Source of the DNA: Sapria himalayana
Taxonomy: Eukaryota > Streptophyta > Magnoliopsida > Malpighiales > Rafflesiaceae
DNA length: 64,000 bases
Assembly (NCBI GenBank): GCA_029783825.1
Contig: JAREIK010002034.1
Coordinates: 1,134,112 to 1,198,111, forward strand
Reading direction: 5' to 3'
The notes beneath the pieces were generated by a model, which searched no databases, was not told where the DNA came from, and saw only the letters and a list, made by a program, of their open reading frames with translations. This document shows, piece after piece, positions 24,075 through 35,136 of this stretch (position 1 is its first letter; every line of letters begins with the position of its first letter). The position numbers were made by a program, and so were the translations under genes.

Positions 24075-27000
24075 TTTTATTTTGCTTATTCTAATATATG
24101 GATAACCTATTTTATCTAAAATAATTATTCCTCTATATCTTTGCGGAATATTCTTCTCTTCAAATTTTTGTGAACCTTTATTGGCACCTTCCTTGGCTAG
24201 TTTATCAGCTAACGCATTAGCCTCTCTGTATATATGTTTTATTTCACCTTTCAGTTCTATTAGCAGTTTTTTTTATTTTATCAATTTCTGATTCAAATCT
24301 CCATAATTGAATTTTGTTTGCCACTAGATCTACCAATAAATTCGAATCCACATGCACTTGCAAATTTGCATAGCCATTTTCTTTACAAATTCGGAAACCC
24401 TTATATAGAGCAATGATTTCTGAATGCAATGCTGAAAAAGCTATACCTCTCGTTCTAAAAGCCTTGATTACCTTGCCTGTGTCATTTCTTATCGCTCCTC
24501 CACCTCCTATCATTCTCATGTCTCTTTTAAAGCTCTCATCAGTGTTTAGCACCAATGTTCCTTGCTGGGGCTTTTCTTAGCTGGTAATTTTTATTATTGG
24601 GAGTTTTTTGCTTTTAGTTACTAAATCCCATATCCTCACCGTGTCTTCATCAAAGCCTATTTTTCTAAGCTTAATCGGATTACAAGCCAAAATAAAAGAG
24701 GTTTCCCTCCGTATATCTTCTAAGATCGACTTAGCATTCATTAATCTACCCTCAAATCTGCTCGCATTTCTAGCCTTCCACCATGACCAAACTATAATAT
24801 GAGGTACATATTCTCTTAACCATTTAATGACCTTATTATTTGTGTGCCTATTATGCCAGCATTCTAATCTTTCTTTAAGGCTACATGTACGCTCTTCTAA
24901 TTCTACCACTTTTCCAACAGAGTTCCATATCTTTTTGGCTATCTCTCCCGTTGAAAATAGGTGATCCATGGGTTCAATACCTTGTTGGCGGCATTCACAC
25001 CTCGATGCCAACTTTATACCTTTTTTTCTGATTATTTGCATCCACCGGGATGGCGTTAGAGAGAAGTTTCCCCAGAAAAATATTTATTTTTTGCGGAATC
25101 TCCTTTACCCATATCTTTTCAAACATCCCTACCTGTGCTTTATTATTTCTAATCAATTTTTTCGTGCTACTTAGCGTAAATTTTCCGTGTGGTGTCAAGG
25201 ACCATTTCCACCCATTATCAGTTAATAATGAGCATTTTTCCACTATGTTTTGCTGCTTGCGCATAGCTTTCCAAATATTTGATGCTTTTTTTGGATCTTT
25301 ATATGCCTTATTACCTAATCCATATCTAGACTTCATATATGTCGCCCATAGATTATTTTTTTCCTTTAGTCTCCACCAATTTTAACAGGTCCAGACATTG
25401 GCCATATCATTTAGACTGGTGAAGCCTAACCCTGTTTCATCCTTTGGGTAACACAATTCTTTCTATTTCCTCCAGTGAAGCTTATTTTTCCCTTCTTTCT
25501 TCCCCAATAAGAAATTGGACATTTCTCTTTCTAAATCTTTTTATAATAATCTTTGGTGGCCTAATTGTCGTTAATATGTGAGTTAATGAGCTTTCTAACA
25601 CATGCGTAATAAATGTAATTCTACCCACCATGCTTAGCATATTTTCTTTCCAGCCCGCAATCTTTTGTTTTATTTTTTTCTACCAGAAAGTTTAGGTATT
25701 CTTCTTTTAACCTTCCTTCATAAATCAGACATCTAAGTAAATTATAGCTCCTTTTTCCTGTATGAAGCCCGTAACTCTTTTAACCCTCTGAGCAGTATTT
25801 TCTGATGCTTTTTTTGCTATGATAAATTGGCATTTATTTTTATTCAGTTTTTGCCCTATCTCTTCTTCTGGTGTTTGAGTAAGTGTCGTCAGGTTTCTCA
25901 AGGATCTACTACTGGCATTTGTCAAAATAATTATATCATCCGCATATGCCAAACAGCTCACCATCGATGTATGTCTAGGTTCCTTAAACGCTAAAATATT
26001 ACCCATTTTTATTTTTTCTTTGAAATTGACTATAAATAACTCTAAGTAAAGATTAAATAATGATGGTGATATAGGATCACCTTGCCTGATACCTCTTGAT
26101 GGCTCGAATTCCTTCCATGTTCGACCATTAATGAGAATTTTTACCCATGAACTGGAAACACATCTATATATTAGATCTATCCAATATTCAGAAAAGCCCA
26201 TTTTTCTCATAATGTAACATAGTGTATCCCATTCAACTCTATCAAAAGCTTTTGACAGATCAAGTTTAAGAATTACATTGTTTCCTCTTACTTTAGCTCC
26301 TATTTCTCTTATCATTTCTGACGCAAGATTAATGTTTTCCATCATCAACCTATTTTTAACAAAGCCAATTTGTTCTATTGACACAATGTTTGGTAGAATC
26401 CTACTTAATCTATTTTGAAGTAATTTTGCTAGTATCTTGTATATAGTATTGCATAAACTAATCGGCCTAAAGTCTTCTCCTCTTTACAGGTTATTTTTTT
26501 TAGGGATTAATACGATGTACGAGCTTGCCCATGTTTTTTTAATTTTTGCACCCGCAAAGATCCAGGCAAAAGCTTGAATTAGATCTTTTTTAATGATAGG
26601 CTAGGAACGCTGAAAGAAGCCATTGTTCCCGCAATCTGGACCTTGAGCACTATCTTTGTTGCTGCCAAATACAACCTCTCTTATTTCTTCCTCCATCGGG
26701 GTTTCTTCAAGCATTTTGTTATCTTCTACCGTAACCTTCCTTTCTATGTTATCTATTAATGTGTGTCCACTACATCTATTAGAGTCACATAGGTGACTTT
26801 TAAAAAATACTTCTAATTCATTTTTTATTTCCTCTTCCTTATCTACCCAATCTCCCCTAGTGTTTTTTAATCCTTTTATTTTAAGCTTCTGATTTTTTTA
26901 TTTTCGCCATTATATTGAAAAACTTTGTATTTTTATCTCCATCCTTTAGCCATTTAATTCTAGATTTCTGTTTCCAAAAAACTTCCTCCATATGCATTTT

Positions 27001-27980
27001 TAATCTTAGTTCAGCTTTCGCTTTGCTAAGTTCCATCCTCATGACCTCGTCCGATCTTTTCTCATATTCTATTTCTAATAAAGCTACTCTCTGCTCTGCT
27101 TCTTGTATCCTCTTAGATATATTTCCAAAACTCACTTTATTCCATTTCAAGAGAGTGAATTTTAGATTTCAAAATTTCTGGACTAGAGTTTGCATGGGGT
27201 TACCTACTACCGGCTTTTCCCATGTTCCCCTTACTATTCTATCAAAATCTTTATGTATTCCCCACATATTTTGATATCTAAAACCATTATAGCTTCTTTC
27301 ATTTTTTTTTAGTTATCATGAGTATCAGACTGTGATCCGAGCAGGTTCTGCTTAAATATTTAACCATTATTCCTCCCATCTTATCTAACCATTGTGAGTT
27401 AAATAATATATGGTCTAATCTATACCAAATTGCTCCTCTACTCTTCCAGTTATTACACCATGTAAAATCTGATCCTAAATATTCTACCTTCATGAGATTA
27501 GTGTTGGCAATAGCTTCATAAAAATGAGCCATTGCAACCGGGTCAGGCGGTTTTCCTCCTTTTTTCTTTTTAGAATTTCTAATAACATTAAAGTCTCCTC
27601 CTATAATCCATGGACTATTATTTTTTGATATATTTTCCATATCCCTCTATAGTCTTTTCCTTCCTTCGTGTTTTTTGCATATACCGCTGAGTATATTGCT
27701 TCTGTCTGATTTTTAATTTTAAAATTAATTAACTGTTCTGTTTCTGTTAATATTTCTATATCCACTACGTTATGCCACATAATCCATATCTTACCGTTAG
27801 AATTTGAAAATGCATTATGCAAGCCTAACATATTCTTATATATTTTCAAGAACGTTATTTTTAACCAGCGGTTCAATTAGAATCACAATTTTTAACCTAT
27901 TTTTTAACTAGGTTTTTAATTCTATTTATTGTCGGGGAGTTTGCAATTCCTCTTATATTCAAGTACAAGCAATTATACAT
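24075..27980 (-). pseudogene. LINE C ORF2: endonuclease, RT, zf-RVT, RNase H
   Basis: Starts at the ATG at 27980 with MYNCLYLNIRG, the endonuclease N-terminal strand with its catalytic Asn. Endonuclease continues in 27876-27601 and 27640-27299 (WIIGGDFN, FTWCNN, RLDH, CSDHSLIL). The linker is in 27150-26881. RT is in 26384-25725 with KLDLSKAFD (40-48), GIRQGDPISPS and YADD (147-150). Thumb and connection are in 25336-24995. The zinc-binding region is in 25041-24577, where the first Cys pair reads CECRQQG instead of CxCC. RNase H runs from 24555 to 24075: LNTDES, GGGGAIRN, VHVDSN, then HIYREANALADKLAKEG after a frame change. All domains are present, none in one continuous frame. Confidence 0.88.
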
Positions 27981-29544
27981 TTAGGGAAATCTAGCTTGTG
28001 CTCTGGTGATGCATTTAGAGTTATATTTCATGTTTGCATATTTATTCGTGTTTCTTGACGCCTTACTTGAGCTAGGTGGGGCTGTATCTCATTTTTTTAA
28101 TATACCAATCCTCTCTAGTGCCCTTCCCATCTTTTAAATTTCCTGCAAGGCATTCTGCCTGTTTTGTAGTGCAGGATTTGTGTATTGCTCCTTCAGCCAT
28201 ATGTCTTCAAGTGTGAGTGAGTTATTTAAGTTAAAGTTTTATTTACTCTTTTTTTTTAATCGGGCAACTCTTTACTTCTAAATCCTCATCTAGAAGTAAA
28301 TCATCCTCCTCACAATCATAGTGTTCTACCATTTTTCCTACCTCTACTATTCCTAGATCCCCAAATCTCCTTCCTCTATGTGCTGCCTTCTTCTTGCCTT
28401 TCCAACACTCTAACCTTGCCTCGGCTATCTCTTCTATACTCTCTAGCCACTTCCTTATTTCTTCTCTCTTATGTTTTTGTAGCTTACTACCATCTATATT
28501 CTTCTCTTCTTCCTTACTATCCATCTCTTCTCCTTCTCTAACTTCTACACTATTATTTTTCCCTTCTACCTCCCTTGCCTCTAGTTCCTTGCTCACACTT
28601 TTTTTTGTTAACCCATTTCCCCCCCTTTCTTTTGGAAGCCCTCCTTCCTTATCTCCCTGTCCATTTGCTTCCCCAACCTTCTCCCATTCTGCCCTTCCAT
28701 TCCCCTTGTTTTTTTCTACAATATCTTTTGCTCTCTCCTCTCTACTGCTCTCCCCCACCTTGCAACTCTTCTTTACCCATTCCTCCCTTCGTCTCTTAAC
28801 ATTCTTGCTATTCTTTTGTTTACTCCTAGAGCCAATTACAATGCAATCTTCTTGATCATGCCCCAGTTTTGAACAGTTAAGATAGTATGGAGGCATGGAT
28901 TCTGAAACAATATCCTGCCAGAAACCTTCCTCTAGGTTATCCCTATCCATATTCTATGTGGAGGAGCAATTTTCAAATCCACCTCCACACAAATTCTTTC
29001 CACACTTGTCATAGTGACACAAGCTGTGGCTTCATCTAATAGCCATGGCTTTCCCAAGCAGAGGGCTATGGAGTGTAGAGCTAGTTTGTTGAAGAGATGT
29101 AGAGGCAGCCTAGGTAGTGAGAAACATACAAGGGATTTCAAAGACTCCACGAATGGAGAGAAGTTAGGCGCCCACTTGAAAATGCTCATTGGATAACCTG
29201 CAACATTCCACGTACCTCATAGCCATACTCTGAGGAAATCATCTTCCTCCTTAAACTGTAATAGCGTGTGTTTTCCATCGTAATTTTCTATCTTCACGAC
29301 TTGCCGAAGCTTTAAGGAGGCCACAAAGTTGTATAATGCTTTGAAATCAGGATGGCCATGAAAGAATTTTCCTATGAGTGTGAAGTTGAAAGCCTTGGTC
29401 AGAGTGTTTAGCTCCTTTGGTTCGAAAATAATAGTCGACTTTCCATTTTTAGCGTCAAAGGTAGGCATGAGATGTGCGGTCTATTTAGAAGTTGAGGAGA
29501 AAGCTTTTTTATTGAAGAGGGAATTAATTTTATCCATTTCCATC
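27981..29544 (-). pseudogene. LINE C ORF1 (DUF4283, zinc knuckle)
   Basis: Start chosen at the first Met after the leader (MEMDKINSLF); a stop occurs about 20 codons in. The DUF4283-type domain follows in frames 29468-29217 (FNFTLIGKFFHGHPDFKAL) and 29189-28932 (KWAPNFSPF, LPLHLFNKLALHSIA, LDEATACVT, VERICVEVDL). The last frame, 28950-28243, holds the zinc knuckle (CSKLGHDQEDC) and a long Lys/Glu/Arg-rich acidic-basic tail of about 180 residues. The end reads YNSKCITRAQARFP and stops at 27983-27981, directly before the ORF2 ATG. Likely role: RNA chaperone of the LINE particle. Confidence 0.85.
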
Positions 29545-29640
29545 TTCAAATCAAGCTTTTCCACTTGAAAATGGATGGTTTCTCTCTCTATAATTGAACT
29601 TTCTCTCTCTAGAAGTTGAGAGCATTTTTTCAAAAAAATC
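29545..29640 (-). promoter_or_regulatory. LINE C 5' leader with TCTAGAGAGAGAAA repeats
   Basis: Sense reading: GCTCTCAACTTCTAGAGAGA, then a second ATAGAGAGAGAAAC about 20 bases on, then 50 bases to the ORF1 ATG. It lies directly against the AAGAAG tail of LINE D. A near-identical stretch follows the tail of LINE E at 41865-41911. It could be the true 5' UTR start, or part of a shared tail/leader junction. Confidence 0.5.
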
Positions 29641-30976
29641 TTCTTTTTCTTCTTTTCTTTTTTAAGGTTTGTTTTATTATTATAATCCTCTCTTTTGGCG
29701 GAGGAATACCATTTTTATAAGCTAAGATCTACCCTTTTCCCTTTTACACCCACTATCAAAATAAATAAAATAAACGAGACATAACATTCTAGCATTTTAA
29801 TAAAAGCCCATCGTTGACTTGTGTAATATGCTGGAATTTGAGTTGGTTTTTTGCTAAGCCGCTGGCTTCTTTTGCTAAAATGGAAGATTTTTGCAACTAA
29901 ATTTTAGAGCTTTTCTCAATCTGCTCAGCTTACTCCTTTCCTTAGCTTTTGGTGCTCTCCTTGTGACCAAGACCTTCCACATCCTTTTAGACAAGTCTAT
30001 GCTTTGTAGACAAGTTCTTTTGCCTTCCTTGACTTGTCTGTGCTTCTTTTGTCCGAGACCCACTTTGTAGACAAGTACACCAGCAATCTCTGACTCTCCT
30101 CCAGCAGCTACCTCTCATACACAGACCCTTATACAACCATCTAACAGATTTCAAACAAACTACAAGCACATACATTTATACAAACACCCAACAGACTCTG
30201 ACTCGATACGCATCAAACCCCACTTTTCCAGACATTTATGCAAGCACCTAGCAGACTTGCGACTATGACAGCCTGCTATACATCTAATTACCCTCCCTAA
30301 CCTCCTGTTTATGCAAAATAGAACCAACCACAAGCATTAATCAAATAATGATTCCAGAAAATACTTGCTATTACCTAATCTGGTGAATTGGGTTGCACTG
30401 CATGGGGCATGCGGTCTCTTTACTGCATTTCAGCTTCTCTAAATTTTGCTTTTTCTGGACTTTTTTCTACTTTTTAGATATCCATGCTTTCACTTTAGCT
30501 CTGCTTAGAGAGATAGCTGTTTTGTCCTCTCCCTACCTACTATTCTAAACACTAATAAACTCTAAATCCCTATTAGCAATGAAAATAACACATGACACTT
30601 TCTCTCCTTTGGCGCATTGCTGCCATGGACATTAACACAGACTCTTTTCTTTACATAACAATGATTAAGATTTACAAACTACTATTATAATTCTAGAATT
30701 TTGTAACTGCTGGAGATTCTGAGCTTTAGGAAGCGCTAACTCCAATTCCAGCCAGCTTACCTGTTCTAACATCACATATAACATAAACCCAAAACAATGC
30801 ACGTAACCGCTATACTTACTCTTCTTTGTGTATTTCCAGCCTTGCAAAGATGATACAATAGTGATTTCTAACTCCTTTGCCTCAAGTATGCAAGGTTGGC
30901 CTTTCAGCCCCTGAAGCGAATTAATATGTATATATAGATATATATATATATATATATTTTAAGTTAGTAACTTTTG

Positions 30977-31000
30977 GTCTCCCCTCAGGGCTAGGGAGAC
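30977..31000 (-). promoter_or_regulatory. 3'-UTR stem-loop, second copy in LINE D
   Basis: Perfect 7-bp stem GTCTCCC / GGGAGAC, loop CTCAGGGCTA on the plus strand (10 nt). Confidence 0.75.
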
Positions 31001-31117
31001 TCACCAATATTCCGCAAACCTGTTCTTATACGAAGGGTTGGCAAGGTAAACCCTAACACAAGCCAATCTAGCAAAAGATAATTCTAAATAAAAACTAAAT
31101 AAATTCTATTTTTTATG

Positions 31118-31141
31118 GCCTCCCCTCAGGACTGGGGAGGC
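31118..31141 (-). promoter_or_regulatory. 3'-UTR stem-loop, first copy in LINE D
   Basis: Perfect 7-bp stem GCCTCCC / GGGAGGC, loop CTCAGGACTG (10 nt), about 55 bases after the ORF2 stop. Compared with the copy at 30977, the second stem pair changes from T-A to C-G on both sides, a compensatory change. Confidence 0.75.
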
Positions 31142-32376
31142 TTTTAATAATTGTATGGCTGCCCTCCCTTTGTGGTTTCAAGGGCAAATCAAAATACTAA
31201 TTTTTTAACAATTCTAATATAGGGATATTCTTTCTTTTCCAACCAAGTAATACCTTTAAATCTGTCTGGAAGGGATTCCTCTTCATATTCAAGATATTCT
31301 TTGTTTTTCCTTCTTTTGCGAGCTTATCTGCCAAGACATTTGCCTCCCTATAAATATGTTTAATTGAGCCATCCAAGTATTCTATTAAGTAGCCAATATT
31401 TTCTAGCTCTTCTTCATATTTCCACATAATTCTTTTTTTATTCACTAGGTCTAGCAGAATTTTAGAGTCCAGCTGGATGTCTATATTTGAAAGCTCTTTA
31501 GTTTTGCAGGCTCTTAATCCTACTTGCAATGCTAGGATTTCTGCATGAAGAGTAGATGTGGCTGTATTTCTACCCGTGAATGCAAAGATGGGATGGCCAA
31601 TAGAGTTCCTTACAGCTCCTCCTCCACCTGCTAATCCTATGTTTCTGTCGAAACTACCATCCGTGTTTAAAACTAATCTATCTTTTGATGGGTTTTCCCA
31701 CTTTACTCCTATAATTTTGTGAGGAGGGGTTTTAGATATCTTAAGGTTGCAAAATTTTAGGTTGTCATTATCTAGATAAGCACCCTGAGCTGCTATCGGG
31801 CTAGCTTTAGAAGTAATTATTATCTCTCTCTTTATCGCCTTCTAGATATCTTCAGCAAATATTCTTTTTCCTTCATATCTACTATTATTCCCGACCTTCC
31901 ATATACACCAAATAGCAATATGTGATATGTTATTTTTAATCCATTTTTGCAAGCTGTGTTGTGTGTGTGCAGTGTTCCATTTGAGTAATCTATTTTTAAG
32001 AGAGGTACATTTATGTTTTAGGCCAATTTCTAAATCTAATCTTTTCCAAATTTCTAGTGCAATTTCTCATTGAGAGAAGAGGTGGTCAAGCGATTCTGTC
32101 GCCTATAGACAGCATTCACACCTAGATGCAAATTGTATGCGCTTCTTTTTTATGTTTTCATCTAATGGAATAGTATTTGTGAGAACTTTCCATGTGTTAA
32201 TTTTAATTTTTTGACAATTTTCATTATTCCAGACCCTTTTAAATAAGGGTTGCACTTCCCTTCTACTTCTTACTTTTTCTTTTAAAGATTTGAGTGAAAA
32301 CGCTCCATCTGGACTTAGAGTCAATTTCCAGCCATTTTTGGTGAATTTAGAGTATTTATTCACTAACTCCCTTTGT

Positions 32377-33696
32377 TTAAGCATTTGAATCCATACTTGC
32401 GATGCTTTGGCCTTTTTTCCTTTCTTTGCTCATTTCTCCCTCTATACAGTATTTGGCTCTCATGAATTCAAACCATAAGCTATTATTTTCTTTAAGCCTC
32501 CACCATCTTTTACACGCCCAAGCTCTGGCTTGGACGTTCAAATCTTCAAATCTCAACCTTGCATCCTGTTTAGGGTAGCAAAGATCATTCCATTTTTTCC
32601 AATGTAGCTTTCTTTTACCGTTTTTTATCCCCCACAGAAATTGTGCCATTTCTTTTTCTATTTTTTTTTCTGCCACTGGAAGGTAAGTAATCATAAGATT
32701 TTGCATAACTACACTTTGAAGCACGTGTGTGATTAAAGTGATTCTGCTGCTCATAGAGAGCATATCTATTTTCCAGCCAATGATTTTATTTTTAATTTTA
32801 CCAAGTAAAAATTCTATATATTCTAATTTCTGTTTACATTCGTATAGGGGGCATCCAAGATATTGAATTGAACCTTTCTTCTGAGAAAATCTTGTAATGT
32901 TGTAAATTTTATGTGCGAGGCTCCTTGGGGCTTTCTTAGCAATCATGAATTGAGATTTTTTATTATTTATTTTCTGCCCTATTTCTTCCTCTAATATTCT
33001 TAACAGTTCCATTAGGTTGTGGAGAGATTTGGTGTTACCATTAGTGAAAATAACCACATCATCCGTATATGCCAGACATCCCACCAATGAAGGATCCCTT
33101 GGCTGACTAAATAGGCCAATTTTACTTGTGTAGATTTTATCTTTGATATTAACAATTAAGAGCTCTAAATAAGTGTTAATGAGGGAAGGGGAGAGGGGAT
33201 CTCCCTGTCTTAATCCTCTTACTGGCTTGATATCTTTTCCTAGCTCTCCATTAACAAGGATTTTCACCCATGGGCTTGATATACATCTGTATATCAAGTC
33301 GATCCAAGATTCAGAGAATCCCATCTTTTTCATAGTAAAACATAGTATATTCCATTCTACTCTATCGAAGGCTTTAGAAAGATCTAACTTTAATAATAAA
33401 TTATGCCCTCTAGATTTTGTGCCTAATTCTATAATCATTTCTTTCTCAAGATAGATATTTTCCATTATTAATCTATTCTTCATGAAACCTAACTGTTCTT
33501 TTGAAATAATTCTCGGAAGAACTACTGCTAGTCTGTTTTGGAGCAGCTTGGCTAAAATTTTGTATATGGAGTTACACAAGCTTATATGTATGTAATCCAC
33601 TGCATTTTGTGGATTTTCCATCTTGGGAATGATGACCATATATGTACTACTCCATTTCTTGCCAATTTCTATGCCACAGAAAATCCATGATATCAC
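32377..33696 (-). pseudogene. LINE D reverse transcriptase, 439-codon continuous frame
   Basis: Longest unbroken RT segment in the window, part of the D ORF2. Visible blocks: IPKMENP (24-30), FMKNRLIMENIYL (71-83), KLDLSKAFDRVEW (103-115; first catalytic Asp in LDLS), GLRQGDPLSPS (161-171), YTDD (210-213) and SSRITLITHVLQS thumb-proximal block (316-328). YTDD replaces the YADD of the other four copies; the two Asp residues are kept. It is not an independent gene: the start Met is internal to the RT domain. Confidence 0.9.
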
Positions 33697-35075
33697 ACTT
33701 AATAGCTCATTTTTAATGATGGGCCAACATTTTTGATAGAATTCATTATTCTAACCATCTCGACCCGAGACACTGTTTGTACCCAAACTAAAGACCACGG
33801 CCTTCAGTTCATCTTCATCCAGGAATTTCGTAAGTATATCATTTTCTTCTTTTGTAATTTTATGATCAATTTTCTACAGTAGATAATCTCCATTCAAGTT
33901 GGTAGGACCTCTAAATAGATTTTCAAAGTATTCATCAAAGTGATTTTTAATTCCTAAGTTAGTGTCTATCCATTTATTTAAGTTATTTTTTATTCCTTTT
34001 ATTCTTTGCTTCTGAGTTTTTATTTTAGCTATTCTCTGGAAAAATTTAGTGTTTTTATCTCCCTCTTTCAACCATTTAATTTTGGCCTTTTGTTTCTAGA
34101 AAACTTTTTCCATGAGAAGCCTTAATTTTAATTCAGGTTGGGCTTTATTAAGTTCCTTTCTAGTATCTTTATTTTGAAGTGTTTCGTGTTCGAGCTCCAT
34201 CTTATCAACTTTCTGCTCTGCTTCTGTAATGTTTTTGTTAATATTACCAAATGATTCTCTATTCCATGTCTTTAAGTGTTTTTTTAGGATGTTTAATTTC
34301 ATGTTCCAGATTTGCATGGGATTTCCTGAAATTTCTTGTGACCATGAATTTTTTATCGTGTTAGTGAAGTCATGATGGAGGCACCATGCATTCTGAAATT
34401 TAAAAGAATTACTAATGATTTTAGTTTTTTCCAAAGATATTATCAATGAATTATGATCCGAGCAGGTTCTATTTAAGTGTCGTACAACCGTAGAACTGAA
34501 AGTCTCTATCCATTTTACATTAAATAAAACTCTGTCTAATCTAGCCCATATTATGCCTTTATTTTTCCAGTTATTACACCAAGTGAATTGAGAGCCTAAA
34601 AATTAGGCTTCCATCAGCTTGGTCTCTGATATAGCTCCATTAAAATGATTGATAGCTTTTCTATTAGGAGGATTTCCTCCTTTTTTCTCGCTAGGATTTC
34701 TTATTATGTTAAAGTCTCCTCCTATTATCCAAGGTATATTCATACTAGTTGTTTTAACTATGTCCTTCCAAAGCTCTTTTCTGCATTCTTTAGTGTATTT
34801 AGCATAGACCACCGAGATTATCTCATCTCGGGAATTGTCTAGACTAAAGTTAATTAATTGGTCAATATTATCTAAAATAGTTATATTAATTATATTTTTC
34901 CAAAATAGCCAAATCATTCCGTTTTTATTAGAGAATGCATTGTCGAACGCTAATATTCCTTTGTAGTGTTCAATTTGATCCGGACTTATCATAGGTTCAG
35001 CAATCGCTATGAATGGAGTTTTATATATTTGAATAAGCCCCTTAATCCTTTTTATTGTGTGTGTGGTGGGTGGGT

Positions 35076-35104
<29 letters not shown>
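35076..35104. repeat. homopolymer run of 29 G
   Basis: 29 consecutive G on the plus strand (C on the LINE sense strand), preceded by GTGTGTGTGGTGGGTGGGTG. It lies 10-20 codons into LINE D ORF2. The corresponding place in LINE C has only GTCGGGGAG. The exact length is the kind of thing sequencing gets wrong. Confidence 0.9.
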
Positions 35105-35106
<2 letters not shown>

Positions 35107-35136
35107 GTGATACCCCTTACATTCCAGTAAAGAAAT

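Larger units (their letters stand above)
22289..29640 (-). mobile_element. LINE C, plant L1 type, full length but decayed
   Basis: About 7.3 kb: 5' leader (29640-29545), ORF1 (29544-27981), ORF2 (27980-24075), long 3' UTR (24074-22313), terminal block and an expanded purine tail. It is the only copy here where the start of ORF1, the ORF1/ORF2 junction and the 3' end can all be placed. It is broken by many stops and frameshifts. Confidence 0.85.
29746..31196 (-). other. LINE D 3' UTR
   Basis: About 1.45 kb after ORF2 without coding potential. Two strong stem-loops lie near its start (31118-31141 and 30977-31000) and a TATATA run is present at about 30928-30957. Confidence 0.7.

Noticed and set aside
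28394..28855. 153-codon plus-strand Ser/Leu/Pro-rich frame
   Set aside because: Antisense of the charged C-terminal tail of LINE C ORF1.
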